Shown here: positions 1 through 7,001 of the stretch, one piece after another
How the letters are laid out: each line of letters begins with the position of its first letter
Position numbering within the stretch: the stretch's first letter is position 1
Assembly (NCBI RefSeq): GCF_014280435.1
Contig: NZ_CP060388.1
Coordinates: 3,485,501-3,549,500 of the forward strand
Length of the DNA stretch: 64,000 nucleotides
Direction: 5' to 3'
Origin: Sphingobium sp. KCTC 72723
GTDB taxonomy: Bacteria > Pseudomonadota > Alphaproteobacteria > Sphingomonadales > Sphingomonadaceae
Translations under genes and position numbers: made by a program
Notes under the pieces: generated by a model
Told to the model about the DNA's origin: nothing
Databases searched by the model: none
The model's input: the letters and a program-made list of their open reading frames with translations, nothing else

Positions 1-636
1 CAGCAAACGCGGCGCACCGCCAAACGCTGCAAAGGCTCGGACATGCGCATCGGTCCAGTCCGCCAGCGTCTCGCTCCACGTAGCACACGCAAACGACAGG
101 CTGGACGCCCCCATCACCGCGACGAAGATATGCGCCTCACGGGTCTCGCCCGTTAGACGATCGACGACCACCGGCTGCTTGTCGCCGGCATAATCAACGA
201 ACACCTTGTCCCCAGCCTGATGCGTCTGGCGCATCGTGACCGGCAGCCGCCCCTCCCACCCACGATATAAATCGCAAAAGCGGCTGTATCGATAGCCCTT
301 GGGATGAGCTTCGATATATTCTTCCCACAAAGTCTGAAGCGTCACGTATTTGCGCTTCAGTTCGCGGTGCACCATTGCCCAGTCCGGTTCGGGCAGCTTG
401 CGCTGACCTGGCTTGCGCCCCGCCAGGCCGTATAACTTGTGCTCCAGCTCGGCGTTGCTCAGCTCCGCGGCCACCGGCCATGTCAGGCCAGCACTCTCGA
501 ACCGCTTCACCATGTCCCGCATCGTAGATTCCGCGATGCCCGCGAGCCGGGCCGTCGCCCGCATTCCAAGCCCCGCCTCGCGGTGGAGCCTCATCAGTTC
601 GCGCACCTGGCGCATATCCATTCTCCTCGTCGGCAT
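1..636 (-). CDS. istA: IS21-family transposase IstA, N-terminal part (runs off window)
   Basis: The reading frame is open from an ATG at 636 to the window edge, about 212 codons. The first 40 residues form a helix-turn-helix (RQVRELMRLHREAG, then ATARLAGIAESTMRDMVKRF). The start of the DDE nuclease fold follows, with the IS21-typical stretch GDKVFVDYAGDK around residues 145-156 that holds the first catalytic Asp. IstA is the DNA-cleaving subunit of IS21 elements and normally works with the ATPase IstB, which would lie outside the window. An in-frame ATG at 621 is an alternative start. The element's end repeats lie just upstream at 712-814, which confirms the orientation. Confidence 0.85.
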   Translation of the reverse strand, partial: MPTRRMDMRQVRELMRLHREAGLGMRATARLAGIAESTMRDMVKRFESAGLTWPVAAELSNAELEHKLYGLAGRKPGQRKLPEPDWAMVHRELKRKYVTLQTLWEEYIEAHPKGYRYSRFCDLYRGWEGRLPVTMRQTHQAGDKVFVDYAGDKQPVVVDRLTGETREAHIFVAVMGASSLSFACATWSETLADWTDAHVRAFAAFGGAPRLL

Positions 637-711
637 CGGCGTCTCCTTCCGCAGAAGAAAACACCACTCATCGACAAGGCTCTGACAATCCCTACCTGCG
701 CGGCATCAGCT

Positions 712-814
712 CGGAATGCTGCGCGGATATTAATCGGAACGCTGCGCGGACTTTAATCGGAACACTGCGCGGCATCACGTCGGAATACTGCGCGCGATGA
801 GCCCGGAATCCGCA
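712..814. repeat. Terminal 23-bp tandem repeats of the IS21-type element
   Basis: Four full units start at 712, 735, 758 and 781, exactly 23 bp apart, each beginning CGGAA(T/C)(G/A)CTGCGCG. A fifth, truncated unit starts at 804 and ends in CGGAATCCGCA at 814. IS21 elements carry such multiple transposase-binding repeats at their ends and terminate in TG...CA, so 814 is the likely element end. The same unit recurs at 23660-23740. The sequence after 814 belongs to the interrupted IS1634-type gene that resumes at 6249. Confidence 0.75.
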
Positions 815-815
815 A

Positions 816-823
816 CCTGAAGC
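816..823. repeat. Left 8-bp target-site duplication of IS66 copy 1
   Basis: CCTGAAGC directly precedes the IS66 terminal GTACGC and is repeated exactly at 6241-6248 directly after the other end. Eight base pairs is the usual IS66 duplication length. Confidence 0.9.
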
Positions 824-866
824 GTACGCATCCGATAGCCGCCGCGAGTTGTCGCGGTGCGGGGGT

Positions 867-2537
867 TTAGGCGGCGATTTCTTCGGCGGCCTGCTGCTGA
901 GCAGCTTTCCAATGCCAAGGGAGGAGTTCGTGAAGGCGCTTCTGTGGGATGTCGGCGATCCGGGCGAGGACGTCGGTGAACCAGGCGAGCGGATCAACGT
1001 CGTTGAGCCGAGCCGTGCCGAACAGGCTGAACATCATCGCGGCGCGCTGGCCGCCGCGGTCTGAGCCCACAAACAACCAGGCTTTTCTTCCCCGGGCAAC
1101 GCTGCGCAGCTGGCGTTCCGCGGCGTTGTTCGAGAGGCAGATCCGGCCATCGGCGAGGAATGTGGTGAAGCCCGCCCAGTCGTTCTGAAGGTAGGCGATG
1201 GCCTTGGCCACGGCATCGTGACGAGAGAGCTTGCTGCGCGTCTCGCGCATCCAGGCCTCCAGTTCGGTAACGATCGGAGCCGACAGTTCCTGGCGAACGG
1301 CCAGGCGCTCGGCGGCAGGCTTGCCGTTGATGTCGCGCTCGATGGCAAAGAGCCGGTCGATGATCTCGAGCGCCTCGGTCGCCAGCGGCGAGATGAGCGG
1401 CGCGGTGCCCTTTTTCTTGTTGCGCTTGAGCTGCTGCCGGATGTCGACGAGCTTGAAGAATTCCCGGCGTGCATGAACCCAGCAATTTGCGCGCGTCATG
1501 GGCTTATCCGCCCAGCCTTCCGCGAACAGGGCATTGAAGCCGGCATATCTGTCGACCTGGAGAATACCGGTATAGCCGGCCAGGTGGGCGCGCGGATGCT
1601 CGCCCCTGCGATCGCTGGAGTAGTAGCACAGCGCCACTGGCGGCGCCGGGCCGCCGAACGGGCGATCGTCGCGCACATAGTCCCATATCCGCGCCACGCT
1701 GGTTTTCAGTTTGGCCAGAAGTGGAACGGTGGTGTCGTCGGCATGCAGGCGGTCAGCGGCGAGCCCATGAGCCTCCAGCAGCAGGAACAGGGGTTTCACC
1801 GCCACGCAGATCGCGCCGATCTGATCCGCGAGCGTCGAGAGGCTCAAGGGGATGCCTTCGGCCTCGAGCCGATCACGCTGGCTATTGAGGGGCTGGTGCA
1901 GACCGTACTTCTGGAAGGCCAGGTTTGCCAGGAAGTGCGGCCCGAACATCCCGCGCGGCGTCACGTGGAAGGGTGCCGGTGGCTGGCTGATCTTCTCGCA
2001 CTTACGGCACGAGACCTTTTCCCGGACCGTCTGGATCACCTTGTGGCGAGCGGGAACTCTCTCGAGCGTTTCGGTGATCGCCGGGGGCAGATGGCTCAGA
2101 TCGTCCGAGCCGCAGCACGGGCAGAGTTCTGGCGCCGGGATAACGACCTTCTCGCGCGGCACGTCGGCCGGGAAGTCGCGGCGGGTGGAACGCTTGCGGG
2201 TGAACGCTGCAACCGTGCTGGTCTTGTCGGCTGCAATTTGGCCAAGCAGTTCGGCCTCGCTGGCATTGGCCTCGAGTTCCTCGAAGGTGAGTTCGAGCTG
2301 ACCCAGCAGACGCCGGCTGCGCTCGGAACTCGCGCCGTATTTGTCGCGGCGCATCGTCTCGTTCATCAGTTCGAGGTGGGCGTTGCGGGCCAGCAGATCA
2401 GCGTTGATCGCCCAAACTTTCGCGACCTCGGCCTCGGCTACGAACAGCTTTACCTGGGCCTGCTCGGCCCGCTCCCGAACGACGGCAACCTCAGCGCGAA
2501 GCTGGACGAGCTCGTCGGATGGGTCGCTTGCGGCCAT
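867..2537 (-). CDS. tnpC: IS66-family transposase TnpC, copy 1
   Basis: This 556-residue protein is the DDE transposase of IS66. An N-terminal coiled coil (about residues 8-60) leads into a zinc-finger-like segment (CPCCGSDDL, later CRKCEK) and then the catalytic core with HADDTTVPLL, YAGFNALF and the C-terminal NNAAERQLRSVARGRKAWLF block that carries the catalytic Glu. The length is normal for TnpC. It is nearly identical to the protein at 30486-32156, with visible changes such as KRLHELL against NRLHELL. It lies downstream of tnpA and the broken tnpB in the same operon, so transcription probably still comes from the tnpA side. Confidence 0.95.
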   Translation of the reverse strand: MAASDPSDELVQLRAEVAVVRERAEQAQVKLFVAEAEVAKVWAINADLLARNAHLELMNETMRRDKYGASSERSRRLLGQLELTFEELEANASEAELLGQIAADKTSTVAAFTRKRSTRRDFPADVPREKVVIPAPELCPCCGSDDLSHLPPAITETLERVPARHKVIQTVREKVSCRKCEKISQPPAPFHVTPRGMFGPHFLANLAFQKYGLHQPLNSQRDRLEAEGIPLSLSTLADQIGAICVAVKPLFLLLEAHGLAADRLHADDTTVPLLAKLKTSVARIWDYVRDDRPFGGPAPPVALCYYSSDRRGEHPRAHLAGYTGILQVDRYAGFNALFAEGWADKPMTRANCWVHARREFFKLVDIRQQLKRNKKKGTAPLISPLATEALEIIDRLFAIERDINGKPAAERLAVRQELSAPIVTELEAWMRETRSKLSRHDAVAKAIAYLQNDWAGFTTFLADGRICLSNNAAERQLRSVARGRKAWLFVGSDRGGQRAAMMFSLFGTARLNDVDPLAWFTDVLARIADIPQKRLHELLPWHWKAAQQQAAEEIAA

Positions 2538-2784
2538 GCTCTTTTATAGCACGAACTTGCCGAAAACCCCAGGATTTAAGCCAGTTTTCCCGCATATTTT
2601 TCCCGCCAAGGTGCCTGGACAGGCGGGATTTCTCTCACCTTGATTGACGCTGGGGATCAGCCGACCTGCGTCGGGCGCCAGGTCTCCTGGGGGTTACGCC
2701 AGTCTATGCCCTCGAGCAGGCAGGCCATCGCTGAAGCCGAGATCGCGACCGTTCCGTCCTTTGCGGCGGGCCACACAAAATGCG

Positions 2785-2836
2785 CGGCGACAACTACGAT
2801 GGCCGGTTGAGCGGCGACTATGATGGCCGGTAGGAT
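2785..2836. repeat. IS21 left-end internal repeats
   Basis: Two copies of a unit reading GCGGCGAC(AA)CTA(C/T)GATGGCCGGT lie in tandem near the left end. An inverted version (CCGGCCATCATAATTGTCGC) sits at the 3' end of istB near 5296-5316. These are candidate IstA-binding repeats. Confidence 0.6.
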
Positions 2837-2995
2837 CGGTTGTCTGGTCTGATCGTAGGGAGGGGCGCAGCCCCGACCGGAGAGCGGACCAGACAACCGG
2901 TGGCGATCTTTTTCCCCTTCTTTCGGGGGGCAGATCGGGGCTGTGGCGGGCGGTGGTATCGGAACACTCATCGAACAACGAGCGATGGGTTTGCG

Positions 2996-4501
2996 ATGCC
3001 GGGCCACCACATTTCCGATCAGCAGGTATTTCTCTTCATGACCCATCGTCGCCAACACACCCAGGCCGTCGCGGCTGCCAAGGCCGGTATCAGCGAACGC
3101 AGCGCACGCCGGATCGAGAACGATCCGCAGCTTCCGTCCCAGAAGAAGAAGGAGCGCCACTGGCGCACCCGCGCCGATCCGCTCGAGCCATTCTGGCCAC
3201 GTATAGAGGAGTTGCTCCAGATCGACGGTATCATTGCCGTCACGGTCTTCGAGACGCTCCAGGACGAGTTCGGCGAGGATGCTGTTCCCGATGCGATACG
3301 ACGAACACTGGAACGCCGGATCGCCCGCTGGCGGGCACTGCACGGCGGCGAGAAGGAGATCTTCTTCCCGCAGCATCATGAGCCCGGTCGGCAGGGCCTG
3401 TCGGATTTCACGGTATGCGACAGTCTCAAGGTCACTGTTGCCGGCGAGACCCTGGCCTATCGCCTCTACCACTTCCGCTTGGCGGCGAGTGGCTGGGAGC
3501 ATGCGGCTGTCGTGCTGGGCGGGGAGAGCTTTGCCGCCCTTTCGGAGCACCTGCAGGATGCGTTGTGGAAGCTGGGCGGTGCGCCGGCCGAACACCGCAG
3601 CGATTCCCTGTCAGCCGCCTACAAAAACCTCGACGCCGATGCGCAGCGGGATTTCACCCGAAGCTATGACGAGCTGTGTCGTCATTACCGCATGCTTGCT
3701 ACCCGCAACAACCGCGGCGAGGCGCACGAGAACGGATCGATCGAAGGTCCCCATGCCCATCTCAAGCGACGGCTCGATCAGGCCTTACGCCGGCGGGGCA
3801 GCCGCGATTTCGTCAGCATCGAGGCCTGGCGCGAGTTCGTTGAGGCGCAGGTCGCCAGACAGAACCGGCGGCATGCTGCGCGCATCGATGCAGAACGCAG
3901 GGTACTCAAGGCGCTGCCCGCAAGGCGAACCACCGATTTCGCCATGGTCACCGTCGATGTCACCCGCAACGGCACCGTCGCCATCGATCGGGTTACCTAT
4001 TCGGTGCCTTCCCGCCTCGTCGGACGGCGCCTCAACGCGCATCTCTTTGACGATCGCATCGAGCTCTTCCTCGGCCCGGACAGGGTAATGTCCACGCCGC
4101 GTGTGCGGATCAGTCATCCCCACCGGGGGCATAGCATCGATTTCCGGCACATGATCGGTAACCTGCGCCGCAAGCCCGGTGCACTGCGCAACCTCGTCTA
4201 CCGCGAAGCCCTCTTCCCCGATCACGCCTACCGGCGGGCCTGGCAAGCCTTCGATGCCCAACTCGATGGACGGCAGGCCTGCCGCGATGCCGTCGCGCTG
4301 CTCGATATCGCCGCCAGGGGCGACTGTGTCGACGTGCTGGCCCGGCGGATCGATGAGGCTCTCGACAGCGGGCGCTTGCCCGATGTCGATGCGCTCAGGG
4401 ACGAGTTCCTGCCAACCGCAAGATCGCAGCGCGATGTCGCTATCCCGCCACCCGATCTGCACAGCTACAACAGCCTGATCGCCAGCGGGGAGGTGCACTG
4501 A
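2996..4501 (+). CDS. istA: IS21-family transposase IstA
   Basis: IstA of the nested element, 501 residues from the ATG at 2996. The frame is open further upstream to 2840, but MPGHHISDQQ at 2996 matches the usual start. An N-terminal helix-turn-helix (AVAAAKAGISERSARRIE) is followed by the DDE core: Asp in SDFTVCD, Asp in EHRSDSL and Glu in ENGSIEGPHAHLKRR. The C-terminal beta-barrel segment VTYSVPSRLVGRRLNAHLF is typical of IstA. IstA binds the repeated ends and cuts and joins DNA. Its stop codon overlaps the istB start (TGATG), giving translational coupling. It differs clearly in sequence from the IstA pieces at 1-636, 24835-25438 and 32868-33136, so at least four IS21 lineages are present. 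Confidence 0.93.
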   Translation: MPGHHISDQQVFLFMTHRRQHTQAVAAAKAGISERSARRIENDPQLPSQKKKERHWRTRADPLEPFWPRIEELLQIDGIIAVTVFETLQDEFGEDAVPDAIRRTLERRIARWRALHGGEKEIFFPQHHEPGRQGLSDFTVCDSLKVTVAGETLAYRLYHFRLAASGWEHAAVVLGGESFAALSEHLQDALWKLGGAPAEHRSDSLSAAYKNLDADAQRDFTRSYDELCRHYRMLATRNNRGEAHENGSIEGPHAHLKRRLDQALRRRGSRDFVSIEAWREFVEAQVARQNRRHAARIDAERRVLKALPARRTTDFAMVTVDVTRNGTVAIDRVTYSVPSRLVGRRLNAHLFDDRIELFLGPDRVMSTPRVRISHPHRGHSIDFRHMIGNLRRKPGALRNLVYREALFPDHAYRRAWQAFDAQLDGRQACRDAVALLDIAARGDCVDVLARRIDEALDSGRLPDVDALRDEFLPTARSQRDVAIPPPDLHSYNSLIASGEVH

Positions 4502-5310
4502 TGACCCGCACCAAGGATCAGGCCGCCGCCGTACTGCCTACCCTGCTGAAGGCCTTGCGCCTGCCGAGCATCAACCGCAACTGGAAGCGCCTCACCGACA
4601 CCGCCGATCGCGATGGCTGGCCGGCCGCCAACCTGCTGGCCTCGCTTCTCGAGATCGAGATGGCTGATCGCTCCTCCCGGCGCATCCAGCGCCATCGCGA
4701 CCAGTCCGGCTTGCCCGCAGGCAAGACCTTCGCCACCTTCGATTTCGACGCCGCCCCCGGCATCCGCAAACCGCACCTCTTGTCCCTCGCCGCCGGTGAC
4801 GACTGGATCGAGAACGGCGGCAACCTGCTGCTGTTCGGCCAGAGCGGGACCGGCAAGACGCACGCAGTTGCCGCCATTGGCCATGCCCTCATCGACACGG
4901 GGCGGCGCGTCCTGTTCTGCTCCACCACCGACATGGTCCAGAAGCTCCAGTCCGCGCGCCGCGACCTCAGCCTGCCCGCCATGCTCGACAAGCTCGACAA
5001 GTTCGATCTCATCGTGCTCGACGATCTGTCCTACGTCCGCAAGGACCAGGTCGAGACCAGCGCCTTGTTCGAGCTCATCGCCCACCGCTACGAACGCCAC
5101 TCGCTCGCCATTACCGCCAACCAGCCATTTTCGGCATGGGACAACGTCTTCCCTGATCCCGCCATGACTGTCGCCGCGATCGACCGCCTCGTGCACCACT
5201 CGACCATCATCGAGATGAACGGCGAAAGCTACCGCAAGCGTTCCGCCGTCGCCCGCATCAACGCCGGCGATTACGACCCGCCCAATGGCGCCCCGGACCG
5301 GCCATCATAA
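4501..5310 (+). CDS. istB: IS21-family helper ATPase IstB
   Basis: IstB is the AAA+ ATPase that assembles on target DNA and licenses IstA for insertion. The 269-residue protein has the family's N-terminal helical domain (LPTLLKALRLPSINRNWKRL), a Walker A motif GQSGTGKTH at about residues 114-122, a Walker B motif LIVLDDLSY at about 176-184 and the conserved ITANQPFSAWD stretch with the sensor 1 Asn. Its ATG shares bases with the istA stop codon. The length is normal for IstB and no defect is visible. Confidence 0.95.
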   Translation: MTRTKDQAAAVLPTLLKALRLPSINRNWKRLTDTADRDGWPAANLLASLLEIEMADRSSRRIQRHRDQSGLPAGKTFATFDFDAAPGIRKPHLLSLAAGDDWIENGGNLLLFGQSGTGKTHAVAAIGHALIDTGRRVLFCSTTDMVQKLQSARRDLSLPAMLDKLDKFDLIVLDDLSYVRKDQVETSALFELIAHRYERHSLAITANQPFSAWDNVFPDPAMTVAAIDRLVHHSTIIEMNGESYRKRSAVARINAGDYDPPNGAPDRPS

Positions 5311-5566
5311 TTGTCGCTGGCTTCGCGCTCGGGAGCACCCTTGCTGAGGCAACGGGTAATTGTCGCCAGCGGCAATTACATGCCAACCATCCCATGCGCT
5401 TCAAACCCTCGCTTCCGGCCAGCGCCAGCGACAATTACCCAGCGTCGTAATTGTCGCTCGACGGTTGCTCCTCGCAACAGCAAATGGTAGCCAGAATTCA
5501 CCAACCGGCGCGGCCACCTATCGGCCATCAAAATTGACGCCGACCGGACTCCGTAATCGTCGCGCT
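5311..5566. repeat. IS21 right-end region with AATTGTCGC repeats
   Basis: This 256-bp stretch after istB has no gene. It holds several copies of TAATTGTCGC(T/C) in both orientations, including near 5309, 5357 and 5447, and inverted as GCGACAATTAC near 5427. It ends in TCGGCCATCAAAATTGACGCC and the terminal ...CGTCGCGCT at 5566. Clustered repeats of this kind at the ends are typical IS21 transposase-binding sites. Confidence 0.6.
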
Positions 5567-5794
5567 ACACAAAACGTCCTTTTTCCAGACGTTTTGCGTA
5601 TAAGGACATCCCGAGGCCGTCATGCCACAGAATTTTGCAAAGCGACCCGCTCCGGCCCCGGAAGACATAAAGGTCACCAGCATGGACGTCCTTGTTCAGC
5701 GACTGCTGAACCTGCAAGGCCAGCGACCTCATTCCCCGGCGCATGTCTGTATGCCCTAGCGCGAGCCAGACCTTACCGCCGCTCGGGACCGGGA

Positions 5795-6154
5795 TCATCG
5801 GATCAGCGCCTTCAGAACAGCAGCGGCCACATCCGGCGGCGCCGAGGCGAAGATGTTCACGCGTCGCCCGCCAGGCAAATCCACCACAACAGCTGGCGCA
5901 GATGACAACTGGTTGCCGCCTGCCTCGTCAAGCACGACAGCTTCGACGAAGCCGACCTCCGCCGGCGACGCAGCGGCCTGCACTTCAGCTTTGCGGCGCC
6001 AAGTGTAAACCAACGCCGTCGATACATCATACTGCCGGGCTATCCGTGCTACGCAGGCACCCGGTGAGAATGCCTCGGACAGAATCTTCGCCCGCTCGTC
6101 CTCACGCCAGCGTCGCCGACGCTCAGGCCCGCCGAAAACCGTAATCTGACCCAC
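5795..6154 (-). CDS. tnpA: IS66-family protein TnpA, copy 1
   Basis: A 119-residue small IS66 protein. The N-terminal half is a helix-turn-helix of the IS3/IS911 OrfA type (WREDERAKILSEAF, then VARIARQYDVSTALVYTWRRKAE). The C-terminal half is a basic and hydrophobic tail ending VLKALIR. It is first in the element's operon and overlaps tnpB by 4 bp. It is the only intact tnpA in the window, because the second copy has lost its N-terminus at 32867. Confidence 0.92.
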   Translation of the reverse strand: MGQITVFGGPERRRRWREDERAKILSEAFSPGACVARIARQYDVSTALVYTWRRKAEVQAAASPAEVGFVEAVVLDEAGGNQLSSAPAVVVDLPGGRRVNIFASAPPDVAAAVLKALIR

Positions 6155-6240
6155 AAAACCGCTCCTACGACCGCTCTCAAGAGCGAACTTAAGAGCGGTC
6201 CATCACGCCCGGGGGAAGGCGACTCTCAACGGAGGCGTAC

Positions 6241-6248
6241 CCTGAAGC
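6241..6248. repeat. Right 8-bp target-site duplication of IS66 copy 1
   Basis: CCTGAAGC directly follows the IS66 right terminal repeat and matches 816-823 exactly. Confidence 0.9.
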
Positions 6249-6484
6249 AGGTCACGGTAGCGGATGACGGCCTGCAGCGGGGTGATCCGGGCATTGGTGC
6301 GCAGCACGCTGATGCCGTCGTAGCGCGCCTCGTCGGCAAGCTTTCCCATGTCGATCTCGAAGGTCTTGCCGCTGGCCTTGAGATAGCGGCGATAGGCTGA
6401 GTTACCGACCATTGAAAGGTTCTGTCGGCGCTTACCATCGATCAGCCATGGCGCATCATGTCCATCGGCTTGCGCCACTGGGCA
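6249..6484 (-). pseudogene. IS1634-type transposase remnant
   Basis: On the minus strand the frame reads ...LIDGKRRQNLSMVGNSAYRRYLK, KTFEIDMGKLADEARYDGI, SVLRTNARITPLQAVIRYRDLLQ. The pattern of a DG(I/K)xVLRTN block followed by a YRDLxQV block is that of IS1634/IS4-group DDE transposases. The gene is cut by IS66 copy 1 after LLQ. The pre-insertion reading continues GTT at the junction beside the IS21 end at 814, so the IS21 element appears to have entered this gene first. The upstream part of the gene is missing. Confidence 0.55.
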
Positions 6485-6542
6485 CATGGGTTCTGATTAA
6501 TGGGACTTGGTATTAGCAGCAGGTTAACCTTAGATATAAACC

Positions 6543-7001
6543 ATGTTGCCAGATTTACGCAATAATCTGGGCGCTATGGAATCATTACATGCCTATCAAG
6601 CCGCTGCCCATGCAATGACTGAACTTGCAGGATCTGACACATTCGCTCATGTCCATGCGGGATTGGCGATTTATGTGATCGTGCAGTTTATTCTGCGCAC
6701 CAGGCGGGCGTCCCTGCTTGCCCTCCAACTTGTGTGCGCAGCCGAGTTGGCAAATGAATGCATAAACAGGTTGCAATACGGATCCTGGCGCCTTGACGAT
6801 ACTATCGTTGACATTGTCGCGACGATATTCTGGCCGTTTGTTCTGTATACAATGAGTAGATATCGCCGCCATCGCTGGGCGTCCGATCAACGGCGTGCAG
6901 CCCGTTTTCATGCTTGGATCGAGCGAGGACGTCGTTATCGAAAAGCGTACGGCGCAGCACTCACGGTGCGTCCGCCAGCATGTCAGCGCGCACTACCATA
7001 A
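6543..7001 (+). CDS. Small membrane protein of unknown function
   Basis: A 152-residue protein not assigned to a family. Two hydrophobic segments can be seen (GLAIYVIVQFILRT at about residues 40-53 and IVDIVATIFWPFVLYTM at about 88-104) with conserved-looking acidic and amide residues between them (ELANECINRL, LDDTIVD), followed by a strongly basic tail (RRHRWASDQRRAARFHAW). An ATG at 6576 (MESLHAYQ) may be the true start. Neither start has a strong ribosome-binding site. The 3' end overlaps the end of the convergent beta-helix gene by 19 bp. Topology suggests a small inner-membrane protein. Confidence 0.55.
   Translation: MLPDLRNNLGAMESLHAYQAAAHAMTELAGSDTFAHVHAGLAIYVIVQFILRTRRASLLALQLVCAAELANECINRLQYGSWRLDDTIVDIVATIFWPFVLYTMSRYRRHRWASDQRRAARFHAWIERGRRYRKAYGAALTVRPPACQRALP

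Larger units (their letters stand above)
2781..5566 (+). mobile_element. Complete IS21-family element nested in IS66 copy 1
   Basis: The element is 2786 bp and carries istA (2996-4501) and istB (4501-5310). Its left end begins TGCGCGGCGACAACTACGATG and its right end reads, on the other strand, AGCGCGACGATTACGG. It is flanked by the 8-bp direct repeat ACACAAAA, and the empty site can be read in IS66 copy 2 at 32392-32399. Both genes are open and the duplication is perfect, so the insertion looks recent and the element may be functional. Confidence 0.92.
2657..5798 (-). pseudogene. tnpB: IS66 TnpB gene split by IS21 insertion
   Basis: The 5' part runs from the ATG at 5798 to 5575 and encodes MIPVPSGGKVWLALGHTDMR through the DVHAGDLYVFRGR block. 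The 3' part is 2780-2657 and encodes the tail ending in ETWRPTQVG. The intact counterpart is the 115-residue gene at 32276-32623. The IS21 element at 2781-5566 lies exactly between the parts, flanked by duplicated ACACAAAA (2773-2780 and 5567-5574). The remaining 5' reading frame stops at 5565, giving a 77-residue stub. TnpB is required for IS66 transposition, so this copy is probably immobile on its own. The tnpB start overlaps the end of tnpA by 4 bp. Confidence 0.93.
824..6240 (-). mobile_element. IS66-family element, copy 1, interrupted by an IS21 element
   Basis: The ends are imperfect inverted repeats starting GTACGCATCCG (824) and, on the other strand, GTACGCCTCCG (ending 6240), flanked by the duplicated CCTGAAGC. 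Gene order on the minus strand is tnpA (6154-5795), tnpB (5798-2657, split) and tnpC (2537-867), the classic IS66 layout. Removing the nested IS21 element (2781-5566) and one copy of its 8-bp duplication leaves about 2.6 kb, a normal IS66 length. The element sits inside an IS1634-type transposase remnant, one base beyond the end of the IS21-type element at 814. Confidence 0.92.

Noticed and set aside
194..667. A 157-codon minus-strand frame at the left edge
   Set aside because: The neighbouring frame encodes a proper IstA N-terminus with helix-turn-helix, running off the window; this frame is its shadow.
712..814. Possible CRISPR array
   Set aside because: Units are contiguous 23-bp repeats with no spacers, at the end of an IS21-type element; no cas genes are present in the window.
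1218..2549. A 443-codon plus-strand frame (and its twin at 30837-32168)
   Set aside because: Antisense shadow of IS66 TnpC; identical in both copies only because the elements are identical.
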